64,000 bases of DNA from Thermohalobaculum sp964475765. GTDB taxonomy: Bacteria; Pseudomonadota; Alphaproteobacteria; Rhodobacterales; Rhodobacteraceae. Each line of letters starts with the position of its first letter. The first letter of the stretch is position 1. The translations under genes were made by a program, and so were the position numbers. The notes beneath the pieces are model-generated. The model saw only the letters and a list, made by a program, of their open reading frames with translations, was not told where the DNA came from and searched no databases. The DNA lies in assembly GCA_964475765.1 (NCBI GenBank), contig CAYYZH010000001.1, forward strand, positions 16,798-80,797. Reading direction: 5' to 3'. Positions 43,530-51,989 of the stretch are shown here, one piece after another.

Positions 43530-44759
43530 ATGACCGACACCGCGACTTCTCCACTTCTGCATGATGACGCGCGCGCCAAGCGTGCCGTAGCGATCCTTGT
43601 CTGGGCACAGTCAACCCTTGGCGCCCAGATGCCCGTACACTTTATCCTGGGCGGGTTGGCCGGGCAGTTGCTGGCAACCGACAAGGCGTGGGCAACGTTG
43701 CCAATTTCAGCGACTGTGTTCGGATCGATGTGCACAGCGCCGGTCATTTCGGCCATTATGGGCCGGTGGGGACGACGCACAGGCTTTCTGCTGGGGGCTT
43801 TGGCAGGGGCAACGGGTGCGGCGTTGGCTGCTTACGCCATAGACGCCAAGGACTTTCAGCTTTTCACCTTCGCGTCCTTCGTGATCGGCATCTACATGAG
43901 TGCGCATGGTTTCTACCGGTTTGCAGCAGCAGACAGCGCATCACCTGAGTTTCGACCTAAAGCGATTTCTTGGGTGATGGCTGGCGGGCTGGCTGCTGCC
44001 CTGATCGGGCCGGAGTTAGTCAAGCAATTCAAGGATTGGATGGAGCCAGTCCCCTATGCGGGGGGCTATAAGATTCTGATCTTCGTTAACTTGATCGGGA
44101 TGATCCCATTACTGTTCCTTGATCTGCCTCGTCCACCCAGAGCCAAGAAGGGTGAGCGAAACGGAAGGGCTTGGCGCGAGATCCTTTCAAACCGGACGGT
44201 GGTGGTAGCAATGCTCTGTGCCATGATCTCCTATGCCCTGATGAACCTCGTCATGACGTCGACACCACTGGCGATGATTGCGTGTGGATTTGTGACCGAC
44301 GATGCAGCCGAGGTTGTTCGGATCCACGTCCTTTTGATGTTTGCACCCAGCTTCTTCACAGGGCCGCTGATTGCCCGGTATGGCGCGCCAAAGATCGTGG
44401 CGCTTGGGCTCATAGCTCTCGCGGGGTGTGCGGTGGTCGCGGTCATGGGGATCAGTTTTACGCATTTCTCGATTGCGCTCGGTCTTCTGGGTGTGGGTTG
44501 GAACTTCGGGTTTATTGGCGCAACAGCAATGCTCACTGGCGCGCATCTGCCAGAAGAGCGTGCCCGGGTACAGGGCCTGAACGATTTTCTGGTCTTTGGT
44601 TTGGTGACAATCGGCTCGCTCAGTTCAGGTGCTCTGATGGCCAATTTCGGCTGGGACGCCGTGAACTACGCGATGTTGCCATTCCTGACTATTGCTGCGG
44701 CCGCATTGATTTGGCTGTTGTTGAGCCCGCAGCGTCCAGCGCCGCCCCAACCGACCTAG
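43530..44759 (+). CDS. MFS transporter
   Basis: A 409-residue transporter with about twelve hydrophobic helices; the cytoplasmic loop GRWGRRTGFLLGALAG between the second and third helices is the family motif. It is downstream of the P450 gene on the same strand and could move the P450/FMO substrate or product. I chose ATG at 43530 (MTDTATS); the eight-codon upstream extension starts at an unlikely site. It ends 21 bases before the bamE stop, which is convergent. Confidence 0.85.
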   Translation: MTDTATSPLLHDDARAKRAVAILVWAQSTLGAQMPVHFILGGLAGQLLATDKAWATLPISATVFGSMCTAPVISAIMGRWGRRTGFLLGALAGATGAALAAYAIDAKDFQLFTFASFVIGIYMSAHGFYRFAAADSASPEFRPKAISWVMAGGLAAALIGPELVKQFKDWMEPVPYAGGYKILIFVNLIGMIPLLFLDLPRPPRAKKGERNGRAWREILSNRTVVVAMLCAMISYALMNLVMTSTPLAMIACGFVTDDAAEVVRIHVLLMFAPSFFTGPLIARYGAPKIVALGLIALAGCAVVAVMGISFTHFSIALGLLGVGWNFGFIGATAMLTGAHLPEERARVQGLNDFLVFGLVTIGSLSSGALMANFGWDAVNYAMLPFLTIAAAALIWLLLSPQRPAPPQPT

Positions 44760-44780
44760 GCCTTCACGTCAGATGAATGA

Positions 44781-45242
44781 TCAGTTGTCGAACAGCGTAT
44801 CGCCGAGCGACCCGATATTGCCGAACGCTTGTTCAAGGATCGTGAGCTGGCGTCCATACGTCGGTGTCGTCTTGGTTTCGAGATCGACTATTTTGCCGTC
44901 TTCCAGTCCGAACTCGTTCACTGAAGCTACCACATCCTGCGTGTCAAAGAGGATGGCTACCACCCGGCGATCGATTACTTCGGGTTCATGATAGGTGTAG
45001 TGTTCGACCTGCGTGCTGACATAGTACCAGCCGTCATCTGTGAAGATGCCCGCCCCGCCGGGGCGTCCAATCTTTCGTCGCACCGAGCCACGCGTGTCCT
45101 GCCCCGCACGAATCGATGCGATTTCTTCGGCGACCGGCGCGTAGCCGTGGTTGCGAATGACCGGCGAACAGGCTGCGACTCCGATGGCAACTGATCCAGC
45201 GCACACGGTGAAAAGAAACCGGCTCAACAAACGTGGTGGCAC
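44781..45242 (-). CDS. bamE: Outer membrane assembly lipoprotein BamE
   Basis: A 153-residue SmpA/OmlA lipoprotein. A signal peptide ends in the lipobox VAAC (Cys near 25), after which the BamE core follows: IRAGQDTRGSVRRKIGRPG, TDDGWYYVSTQVEHYTYH and DVVASVNEFGLEDG. It is part of the BAM complex that inserts beta-barrel proteins. The start is GTG at 45242 with GAGGG nine bases before it; an earlier in-frame TTG at 45266 lacks support. It diverges from the YceD gene across 108 bases, an arrangement common in Rhodobacterales. Confidence 0.9.
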   Translation of the reverse strand: MPPRLLSRFLFTVCAGSVAIGVAACSPVIRNHGYAPVAEEIASIRAGQDTRGSVRRKIGRPGGAGIFTDDGWYYVSTQVEHYTYHEPEVIDRRVVAILFDTQDVVASVNEFGLEDGKIVDLETKTTPTYGRQLTILEQAFGNIGSLGDTLFDN

Positions 45243-45350
45243 GATGACATACCCTCTGCACAACATCTTGTGGCTATGATCTACCGATCACACGGTTTAA
45301 ATTCAAGCTGGCCCTTCACAGGTGTTAGGTGTTTCACTAGGCGAAAGAGC

Positions 45351-45935
45351 ATGACCATGCGCGATTGTTCGAACCATTCCCAGCGGCCCGCTCCGCTTGC
45401 GCATCCGATAACCGTTTCCGAACTTTCCAAGGCTCGATCCACAGCGTTCGATTTGGTTGCGGACGCGCTTACACGTGCAAGAATCTGCGATGAACTCGGG
45501 CTTTCCGACGTTCTAGACTTCAGATTCAAAGGAGAGATACAGCCCCGCGCTAAGGAAAGTTGGCGGATCGACGCTCGATTGACAGCCTCGCTTTCTCAGC
45601 CATGCGTTGTCACGCTTGAACCGGTTGCCGAGAAGGTCGATGAACAGATCACCCGCGATTTCGTTCCAGAAACACAGGTAATGAGTTCTGATCAGATAGA
45701 TGTTGTAATGGATGAAGATGACGAGCCCGACATCCTGGGAGATGTCATTGATCCCGGCCTGATCGCTCTTGAGGCTCTGGCCCTCGCACTTGAGCCCTAC
45801 CCCCGTAAGCCCGGTGTGGAGCACGAAACCCTCTCGGTAACTGAGCCTGGCATCGCACCGCTCACAGACGAGAACATAAAGCCATTTGCCGGTCTCGCGG
45901 TGCTGAAGGCAAAGATGAGTGGGGACGAACCCTGA
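45351..45935 (+). CDS. yceD: YceD/DUF177 family protein
   Basis: A 194-residue member of DUF177, the family encoded beside rpmF in most proteobacteria and linked to 23S rRNA processing and large-subunit assembly. The motif CVVTLEPVAEKVDEQITRDF near 86-105 and DDEPDILGDVIDPGLIALE near 125-143 are typical. The start ATG at 45351 follows CGAAAGAGC; a second ATG two codons on is possible. It is followed after 187 bases by rpmF, so rpmF may have its own promoter too. Confidence 0.85.
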   Translation: MTMRDCSNHSQRPAPLAHPITVSELSKARSTAFDLVADALTRARICDELGLSDVLDFRFKGEIQPRAKESWRIDARLTASLSQPCVVTLEPVAEKVDEQITRDFVPETQVMSSDQIDVVMDEDDEPDILGDVIDPGLIALEALALALEPYPRKPGVEHETLSVTEPGIAPLTDENIKPFAGLAVLKAKMSGDEP

Positions 45936-46122
45936 TAGCCAAAACAAATCTGCTGTATGACCTAAAAAGATATTGCCCCGCCGACAAATAGGAGTATTTT
46001 CCGCGTCTTGCTTTTCGACATGCATCTTCTGCCTCGCCGCAATTGGGCTGGCGGGCACGGGCGCAGGTCCCGGGACCATGGTGGGTTGATCCGCACCCCG
46101 GAAAGATGAACAGAGGTAGGTT

Positions 46123-46329
46123 ATGGCTGTCCAACAGAATCGGGTTACGCGCTCGAAACGGAATATGCGCCGTGCGCACGACTCGCTGGCAGAATCTGCG
46201 TCGGCCGAGTGCCCGAACTGCGGTGAGTTAAAACGCCCACATCATGTTTGCGCGGCCTGTGGATACTATCGTGACCGTGAGGTCATTGCGCAAGCTGACG
46301 ACGTGGATCTCGAAGACGACGCTGCGTGA
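46123..46329 (+). CDS. rpmF: 50S ribosomal protein L32
   Basis: A 68-residue L32. It starts MAVQQNRVTRSKRNMRRAHD and has the zinc-binding CPNC and CAACGYY pairs (C+ form, near 30-33 and 43-49) and a basic-to-acidic C-terminal tail that is slightly longer than in E. coli. The ATG at 46123 follows AGAGGTAGGTT. It lies in the conserved order yceD-rpmF-plsX-fabH. Confidence 0.96.
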   Translation: MAVQQNRVTRSKRNMRRAHDSLAESASAECPNCGELKRPHHVCAACGYYRDREVIAQADDVDLEDDAA

Positions 46330-46404
46330 ACCCTCGGGGCATTCCTGCCCTGTTTCGGATAGCCGCGTTCGAACACCACGCCCAACCAAGGGGCACGTAA
46401 CCAC

Positions 46405-47481
46405 ATGACCGCCGAAACCGTCATATCCGTAGATGTGATGGGCGGTGATTTGGGGCCTAAGCCGCTTGTCGCTGGACTGGTCCGCGCTTGCCGCGAGGAT
46501 GAGAGCCTTCGGTTCATCTTGCACGGCGATAAGTCTGTCATTGAGAAACTTCTGCTAAGACGCCGCCAGCTCATTGATCGCTCTGAGATACAGCACGCGC
46601 CCGATGTCGTGCCAATGGATGAAAAGCCATCGCGTGCATTGCGCAGCGGCAAGGAAAGTTCTCTTTGGAAATCTTTGCAATCTGTCGCCAATGGCGATGC
46701 CAAAGCGGCAATCAGTGCTGGCAACACCGGCGCCATTGTTGCGATGGCCATGCTGATTCTACGCCGCGCCCCTGGTGTTCATAGGCCAGCCATTGCCGTG
46801 CATTGGCCCGCAGAGAATGCTCATGGCTACAACGTCGCCCTCGATATGGGCGCAGATATTCGTGCAGATGCCGATAGTTTGCTACAGTATGCGGTCATGG
46901 GTGGGGAATATTCACGTTTGGTGTTTGGGAACGAGAGCCCGCGGGTTGGATTGCTGAATGTCGGTTCGGAAGATACCAAGGGCCGTCCGGAACTTCATGA
47001 GGCCAAGGCCCTCCTGGACGTAGCTGCTGAGCGAGATGATCTGTCCCTTTCGTTTGTCGGCTTTGTCGAAGGACCGGATATCCTCAGTGACAAGGTCGAT
47101 GTGATCGTCACGGATGGTTTTACTGGCAACATCGCCATGAAAGCCTCCGAGGGAACTGCCGCTTTCATTCGTCGGGCACTCAAGGATGCGTTTTCCCACT
47201 CGATCCTGTCCAGCCTTGGTTCACTCTTTGCGGTCACGTCGCTCCGCCGCCTGAAGCGCCGCATCGATCCGCGACGCGTGAATGGCGGGGTATTCCTTGG
47301 TCTGAACGGTGCCGTTGTTAAGAGCCATGGCAGCGCAGACGCAGTTGGCTTCAGCTCAGCAGTTCATCTGGCGGCAAAAATGGCCAGCAACGACCTGCCA
47401 GGCCTTGTTACGGCGCAGCTATCCAAGCTCGATATGGCACACCTCTCCGATCACGCCCGCGCGGCGGGAGCCGGACGTTGA
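46405..47481 (+). CDS. plsX: Phosphate acyltransferase PlsX
   Basis: A 358-residue PlsX, making acyl-phosphate from acyl-ACP for phospholipid synthesis. The N-terminal VISVDVMGGDLGPKPLV and the phosphate-site motifs ISAGNTGAIVAM and VTDGFTGNIAMKASEG are complete. The ATG at 46405 follows an AAGGGG-containing leader. Its stop overlaps the TTG start of fabH (TTGA), giving translational coupling of the two lipid enzymes. Confidence 0.95.
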   Translation: MTAETVISVDVMGGDLGPKPLVAGLVRACREDESLRFILHGDKSVIEKLLLRRRQLIDRSEIQHAPDVVPMDEKPSRALRSGKESSLWKSLQSVANGDAKAAISAGNTGAIVAMAMLILRRAPGVHRPAIAVHWPAENAHGYNVALDMGADIRADADSLLQYAVMGGEYSRLVFGNESPRVGLLNVGSEDTKGRPELHEAKALLDVAAERDDLSLSFVGFVEGPDILSDKVDVIVTDGFTGNIAMKASEGTAAFIRRALKDAFSHSILSSLGSLFAVTSLRRLKRRIDPRRVNGGVFLGLNGAVVKSHGSADAVGFSSAVHLAAKMASNDLPGLVTAQLSKLDMAHLSDHARAAGAGR

Positions 47482-48455
47482 ACTCGCCTCGCGCAGTAGC
47501 TCTGGGATGTGGGCATTATTTGCCCGAGCGGGTTGTCACAAACGACGAACTTCCCGCTCATCTCGAGACATCTGACGAATGGATCCGCGCCAGAACCGGG
47601 ATCGGACAGCGGCATATAGCAGCAGACGGTCAACTGACCTCTGATCTTGCAACGAGGGCGGCGGACGTGGCGTTGACCAACGCGGGGCTCTCCGCTTCAG
47701 ACCTCGACGCCATCGTAATTGCGACAGCGACGCCGGATCAGACCTTTCCTTCGACTGCCACGCGGGTCCAGCACGCCATCGGCATGTCATCTGGGTTCGC
47801 TTTTGACCTCCAAGCGGTGTGCGCAGGGTTCATCTTTGCCCTGGCAAACGCCAACGGCATGGTCCTGTCCGGCATGGCTAATCGTGTGATGGTGATCGGT
47901 GCTGAAACGTTTTCGCGCATTCTCGACTGGGAGGATCGCTCAACCTGTGTTCTCTTTGGAGATGGTGCTGGAGCCGTTATTTTGGAACGCCAGGATGCTG
48001 ATGGCAGCGCTACAGATCGCGGCGTATTAGGCACTTGTCTGCACTCCGATGGCGCGCAGAACGAGATCCTATTCGTCGACGGCGGTCCATCGGACACGCA
48101 GAACGCGGGCTGTCTCAGGATGCAGGGCCGGGAGGTCTTTAAGCACGCGGTCGTCAAGCTGGCAGATGTAGCCGACGAGGTCATGGAGAAAGTGGGGGTT
48201 TCTGGCGAGGACATCGACTGGGTCGTACCCCACCAAGCCAATTTACGGATCATCGACAGCACCGCAAAGAAGGCGGGTGTCCCAATGGAAAAGGTCATTG
48301 TGACCGTCGAAAAGCATGGCAATACCTCTGCTGCTTCGATTCCCCTCGCCCTTTCAACAGGCGTTCAGGACGGGCGAATCCAGCCTGGGCACCTTCTCCT
48401 TATGGAGGCATTGGGGGGAGGATTGGCATGGGGATCTGCCTTAATCCGGTGGTAA
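47478..48455 (+). CDS. fabH: Beta-ketoacyl-ACP synthase III FabH
   Basis: A 325-residue condensing enzyme that starts fatty-acid synthesis from acetyl-CoA and malonyl-ACP. The catalytic triad is visible: Cys in DLQAVCAGFIF near 115, His in VPHQANLRII near 251 and Asn in HGNTSAAS near 281. The start is TTG at 47478, which overlaps the plsX stop by four bases and gives the family's normal N-terminus (NSPRAVALGCGHYLP). ihfA follows after 134 bases with its own ribosome site. Confidence 0.95.
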   Translation: MNSPRAVALGCGHYLPERVVTNDELPAHLETSDEWIRARTGIGQRHIAADGQLTSDLATRAADVALTNAGLSASDLDAIVIATATPDQTFPSTATRVQHAIGMSSGFAFDLQAVCAGFIFALANANGMVLSGMANRVMVIGAETFSRILDWEDRSTCVLFGDGAGAVILERQDADGSATDRGVLGTCLHSDGAQNEILFVDGGPSDTQNAGCLRMQGREVFKHAVVKLADVADEVMEKVGVSGEDIDWVVPHQANLRIIDSTAKKAGVPMEKVIVTVEKHGNTSAASIPLALSTGVQDGRIQPGHLLLMEALGGGLAWGSALIRW

Positions 48456-48510
48456 TAGGTGCCGTTCTACTGCAAGAGCCACATTTGTTAGATGCCGCAA
48501 GTCATTGAAG

Positions 48511-48540
48511 TTGACTCGTTTTCCTGCAACCAGCTACTCT
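48511..48540 (+). promoter_or_regulatory. Weak promoter-like pair upstream of ihfA
   Basis: TTGACT (48511-48516) is followed, 18 bases later, by TACTCT (48535-48540), about 50 bases before the ihfA start. The -35 box is good, the -10 box poor. It lies in the 134-base gap after fabH, so a separate ihfA promoter is plausible but not established. Confidence 0.3.
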
Positions 48541-48589
48541 GAAGCTGCTTGGAAAACAGATAGGTATCGTGCGGGAGGGGTTCGGGAGT

Positions 48590-48892
48590 ATGGCAGGAAA
48601 CACATTAACGCGATCAGATCTCAGCGAGGCTGTTTATCGCGAGATTGGCCTGTCCCGGAACGAATCGTCCGAGATGGTCGAAACGATCCTAGACCGGATC
48701 GCGGAAGCCCTGGTTGATGGTGAGACCGTGAAAATCTCGTCCTTCGGGACCTTTGCGGTGCGTCAGAAAGGGGCTCGGATGGGTCGCAACCCTAAGACGG
48801 GTGAAGAGGTGCCGATTGATCCGCGCCGGGTCCTTGTGTTCCGGCCATCGCATATCCTCAAAGAACGGGTGGATGTGGGTAACAATTCATGA
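48590..48892 (+). CDS. ihfA: Integration host factor subunit alpha
   Basis: A 100-residue DNA-bending protein, partner of IHF beta. The beta-arm segment GARMGRNPKTGEEVPIDPRR near 60-79 and the body motif ETVKISSFGTFAV near 43-55 are typical. It bends DNA at promoters, including sigma-54 promoters driven by NtrC-type activators. The ATG at 48590 follows GGGAGGGG at some distance and GGGAG just before it. Its stop overlaps the merR start (ATGA). Confidence 0.94.
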   Translation: MAGNTLTRSDLSEAVYREIGLSRNESSEMVETILDRIAEALVDGETVKISSFGTFAVRQKGARMGRNPKTGEEVPIDPRRVLVFRPSHILKERVDVGNNS

Positions 48893-49395
48893 CGAACGCC
48901 TCCGATGCAGCAAGGGAGAAGTCTCCCGATGCTTTTCGAACAATCAGTGAAGTCTCTGAGCAGCTGGATCTGCCTCAACATGTGCTGAGGTTCTGGGAGA
49001 CCCGGTTCAGCCAGGTCAAACCAATGAAACGTGGTGGTGGACGTCGTCTTTATCGTCCCGACCACATTGCCCTTTTGCGCGGGATCAAGACGCTGCTCTA
49101 CGATGACGGAATGACCATTAAGGGCGTTCAAAAGATGCTGCGAGAGAAAGGTTCGAAAACCGTCATCGCACGCGGCAAAGCCGATGTAAGCTTGTCTCTC
49201 GAGGTGAACGATGCCCTGCCGTCAGAGGGTATGCTGCCGCTCGACCTGCCGGAAGATGCAGCCGAACGGCTTGCGGCTCTGAAAACCCGCGTGTCCGGCA
49301 AGCCGAACCGCAAAGCCAAGGATGAGCAGAAGATTCACCAGTCGATCGATCGACTGGAGGCGCTCCTGGCACGCTTGGAATCCCGATCGGAGTGA
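48889..49395 (+). CDS. MerR family transcriptional regulator
   Basis: A 168-residue regulator. The winged helix at residues 17-60 reads ISEVSEQLDLPQHVLRFWE and continues with GGGRRLYRPDHIALLRGIK. The C-terminal half is a charged helix of unknown ligand, without the Cys residues of metal sensors. This regulator downstream of ihfA is common in alphaproteobacteria; its targets are unknown. The ATG at 48889 overlaps the ihfA stop. A tRNA-Pro gene follows 89 bases later. Confidence 0.85.
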   Translation: MTNASDAAREKSPDAFRTISEVSEQLDLPQHVLRFWETRFSQVKPMKRGGGRRLYRPDHIALLRGIKTLLYDDGMTIKGVQKMLREKGSKTVIARGKADVSLSLEVNDALPSEGMLPLDLPEDAAERLAALKTRVSGKPNRKAKDEQKIHQSIDRLEALLARLESRSE

Positions 49396-49443
49396 TCTTC
49401 GAACCGGCGCAATCCTCCCTGTGCATACTGCCAGCAATAGCGA

Positions 49444-49472
49444 TTGCACCAAGGGGGCATCGCAGGTTAAGA
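49444..49472 (+). promoter_or_regulatory. Promoter-like elements for tRNA-Pro
   Basis: TTGCAC (49444-49449) and TTAAGA (49467-49472) are 17 bases apart, and the tRNA begins 12 bases after the second element. Spacing and position suit a sigma-70-type promoter; the -10 match is modest. Confidence 0.4.
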
Positions 49473-49484
49473 CACCGAAACTGT

Positions 49485-49561
49485 CGGGCCATGGCGCAGT
49501 CTGGTAGCGCGTCCGTCTGGGGGACGGAAGGTCGTGAGTTCGAATCTCGCTGGCCCGACCA
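49485..49561 (+). tRNA. tRNA-Pro (anticodon GGG)
   Basis: A 77-base cloverleaf. Acceptor strands CGGGCCA and TGGCCCG pair, followed by A and an encoded CCA end. The D-arm is GCGCAGTCTGGTAGCGC, the anticodon stem TCCGT/ACGGA encloses the loop CTGGGGG with anticodon GGG, and the T-arm has GTTCGAATC. It would read CCC and CCU codons. A promoter-like pair precedes it and a strong hairpin follows within ten bases. Confidence 0.96.
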
Positions 49562-49566
49562 GTATC

Positions 49567-49600
49567 AAACGCCAGCGGTGATCCCGCTGGCGTTTCGTTT
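49567..49600 (+). terminator. Rho-independent terminator after tRNA-Pro
   Basis: A perfect 12-base-pair stem (49567-49578 with 49584-49595; five-base loop TGATC) ends in TTT and is followed by CGTTT. It starts six bases after the tRNA and should end the plsX-to-tRNA transcripts before the dCTP deaminase gene. Confidence 0.8.
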
Positions 49601-49620
49601 GGTGTAAAGGGGGTTTCTGG

Positions 49621-50715
49621 GTGGTCACGGCGGCAATGGGTGTCCTGCCTTCTCAATCCCTGCGCGAGATGCTTGCCAGCGGTCAGATCGAAGCCGATCA
49701 AACAGTGCGCCCGGAACAAATTCAACCGGCAAGCCTCGACCTCAGGCTGGGCACGCGAGCTTGGCGGGTGCGTGCGAGTTTTCTTTCAGGCCAAACCCAG
49801 ACTGTTCGAGATCGTTTGAGCGATTTCGCGATGCACGAGATTGATCTCAGCGGAGGCGCCGTTCTGGAAACCGGATGCGTCTATGTTGTCGAACTGATGG
49901 AGCGCCTTAAGCTACCAACGGATGTCTCGGCTTCGGCCAACGCCAAAAGCTCGACAGGACGACTTGACCTGTTCACACGGTTGATAACAGACGGCTCGAC
50001 CGAATTTGATCGGGTTGAGGCCGGGTACAACGGGCCACTCTACGCCGAGATCAGCCCGCGAACCTTCTCCGCCCTGCTCCGGCCTGGTGCGCGTCTCAAT
50101 CAGATTCGCTTCTCACGTGGTACCACGGGGTTGAGCGACATTGATCTTCGCGCGCTGCATGATCGCGACCCTTTGGTGAATGGGGAACCTTTGATTGACG
50201 ACGGACTGGGCTTCTCGGTCGATCTAACGCCTCGCGAACCCGGTGGCATTGTCGGCTGGCGCGCCCGGCGCAATGCGGGACTCATCGATCTCGATCGTAT
50301 CGGGGCCTACGATCCTGATGAGTTCTGGGAACCTGTCACACCTCGTGCGTTCGGCGGTATCATCCTCGATCCCGGAGCGTTCTACATTCTGGTCAGCCGC
50401 GAAGAGGTCAGTGTCCCACCGGAAACTGCCGCCGAGATGGTGCCCTACATGGCCATCGCAGGTGAATTCCGAGTCCACTATGCTGGGTTTTTTGATCCGG
50501 GTTTCGGGCATGTTTCGACGGGCGGTAGTGGCTCGCGCGGCGTCCTCGAAGTCCGGTGCCACGAAGCACCATTTGCCCTGGAACATGGCCAGATGGTCGG
50601 TCGCCTTGTGTACGAACGTATGGAGGCTGAGCCGGATTTGCTCTACGGGCGTGACATCGGATCGAACTATCAGGGTCAGGACCTCAAGCTCTCGAAGCAC
50701 TTTCGCTCGGAGTAA
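49621..50715 (+). CDS. dcd: 2'-deoxycytidine 5'-triphosphate deaminase, long form
   Basis: A 364-residue protein of the long DCD family found in alphaproteobacteria, about twice the length of E. coli Dcd and probably two trimer-type domains in one chain. The motif SANAKSSTGRLDLFTR near 102-117 is the deaminase signature, and a second copy-like region lies near 280-310. It deaminates dCTP to dUTP, feeding dTTP synthesis. I take GTG at 49621 because AAGGGGG lies seven bases before it; ATG at 49636 is the alternative. It converges on the Nudix gene. Confidence 0.88.
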   Translation: MVTAAMGVLPSQSLREMLASGQIEADQTVRPEQIQPASLDLRLGTRAWRVRASFLSGQTQTVRDRLSDFAMHEIDLSGGAVLETGCVYVVELMERLKLPTDVSASANAKSSTGRLDLFTRLITDGSTEFDRVEAGYNGPLYAEISPRTFSALLRPGARLNQIRFSRGTTGLSDIDLRALHDRDPLVNGEPLIDDGLGFSVDLTPREPGGIVGWRARRNAGLIDLDRIGAYDPDEFWEPVTPRAFGGIILDPGAFYILVSREEVSVPPETAAEMVPYMAIAGEFRVHYAGFFDPGFGHVSTGGSGSRGVLEVRCHEAPFALEHGQMVGRLVYERMEAEPDLLYGRDIGSNYQGQDLKLSKHFRSE

Positions 50716-50721
50716 CTCCGG

Positions 50722-51195
50722 TCAACTTGCAAGCATGGTGCAAAGACTTTGCCGCGTGCCATCGGTGGTTCGCTCCGGAAGTCGATCTGGCGGAAACCAT
50801 GCGATCTCATCGATCTCGCTGGAGACGTATTGGAAGTCCTGATCGGTCTGTGAAGCATACACAACCACCACGTCATCGACCCAACCGATTTGATGCACAT
50901 AGGCATAAACGAGACGTACTTCGTTCAGCGCTGTGATCCCAACTTCCTCTGCGGTTTCGCGAATCGCCGCGTCCTTCGGTTGCTCATGCCAGTCGACACC
51001 GCCGCCCGGTGCCATCCAGAGCGTACGATTGCCATAGCTGTGCCGTATCAGACAAAACTGGCCATCACGCTCGACAAGCATACGCACTCCAAACGTGCGC
51101 CCCTGCATCAGCCCGATCGCAGATCTGCGCAACGCCCTGGCACCTACCGCTAACGGATAGACCAATCGCAAACCGCGATTTGTGAGTGATTTCAC
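50722..51195 (-). CDS. Nudix hydrolase
   Basis: A 157-residue pyrophosphohydrolase. The Nudix box is complete: GGGVDWHEQPKDAAIRETAE near residues 64-83, continuing EVGI, which supplies the metal-binding Glu residues. Substrates range from oxidised nucleotides to ADP-ribose; none can be assigned. The start is GTG at 51195, overlapping the scpB stop (GTGA), so it is probably transcribed with scpA-scpB. An N-terminal basic helix precedes the domain. Confidence 0.85.
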   Translation of the reverse strand: MKSLTNRGLRLVYPLAVGARALRRSAIGLMQGRTFGVRMLVERDGQFCLIRHSYGNRTLWMAPGGGVDWHEQPKDAAIRETAEEVGITALNEVRLVYAYVHQIGWVDDVVVVYASQTDQDFQYVSSEIDEIAWFPPDRLPERTTDGTRQSLCTMLAS

Positions 51196-51989
51196 CGGCG
51201 TTCGGGATCCTCTGGCGTAAAGTTGGAAGTCTCGCTTGGCGGCGGTGTTTCAGTCGTCTCCACCACTTCTTGAGAAGCATTGTACGGCTCGTCGGCATCT
51301 TGTTCGAACATGTCTTCGGTGTCTTCGGTGTCTTCGTCGTCGGCAGGTGCAGAGTCATCCTCTAGCGACAAACCTTCGCCAGGTTGGGGGCGGCTCTCCA
51401 GCAGACCTGCTGCGCGCAGCTCCTTGATTCCCGGCAAGTCTCTCGCGGACTCGAGCCCGAAGTGATCCAGAAACTCCGACGTTGTGACAAAGGTGATTGG
51501 ACGGCCTGGTGTCTCTCTCCGACGCCCAAGCTTGATCCAGTCCAGTTCTAAAAGGAGATCCAGAGTTCCCCGCGACACCGAGACGCCGCGGATTTCCTCT
51601 ATCTCCGCGCGGGTTGCCGGCTGATGGTAGGCGATGATCGCAAGAGTTTCGACCGCGGCCCGAGAAAGACGCCGTGTATCCTGTGCTTCACGCCGCATGA
51701 GAAAGCCGAGGTCCGGTGCTGTCCTGAACGCCCAAGCAGGTCCAATACGCACCAATGCTACCCCCCTGCCCTCATACCGCTTGCGCAGGCTCTCTATGGC
51801 GGCGGAGGCGTCGGATCCATGCGGCAGGCGTTCTTCGATTTGTGGGCGGGTCAGCGGCTCGGAACTGGCAAACAGAATGGCCTCGATCATCCGCTCGAGT
51901 TCAGGAAGAGGGGGCGCATCGAAAAGGACATCTGCGCCCGCATTGTTGCCGTCGTCATCGCTCTCTTCGGCGGGGTCGACGTCGCTCAC
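51192..51989 (-). CDS. scpB: Segregation and condensation protein ScpB
   Basis: A 265-residue kleisin-interacting subunit of the SMC-ScpAB condensin, which compacts and separates chromosomes. Two winged helices occupy about 30-185 (RMIEAILFASSEPLTRPQIE and VETLAIIAYHQPATRAEIEE). The C-terminal 70 residues are acidic and low in complexity, encoded partly by a 9-base tandem repeat. The start is GTG at 51989, overlapping scpA (GTGA). The order nagZ-scpA-scpB is widespread in Rhodobacterales. Confidence 0.93.
   Translation of the reverse strand: MSDVDPAEESDDDGNNAGADVLFDAPPLPELERMIEAILFASSEPLTRPQIEERLPHGSDASAAIESLRKRYEGRGVALVRIGPAWAFRTAPDLGFLMRREAQDTRRLSRAAVETLAIIAYHQPATRAEIEEIRGVSVSRGTLDLLLELDWIKLGRRRETPGRPITFVTTSEFLDHFGLESARDLPGIKELRAAGLLESRPQPGEGLSLEDDSAPADDEDTEDTEDMFEQDADEPYNASQEVVETTETPPPSETSNFTPEDPERR
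51311..51336. repeat. 9-bp tandem repeat in scpB
   Basis: The unit TGTCTTCGG occurs twice in tandem (51311-51328) and once more lacking its last base (51329-51336). It encodes an acidic EDT-type repeat near the ScpB C-terminus and is in frame, so slippage would change length by three residues only. Confidence 0.7.
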
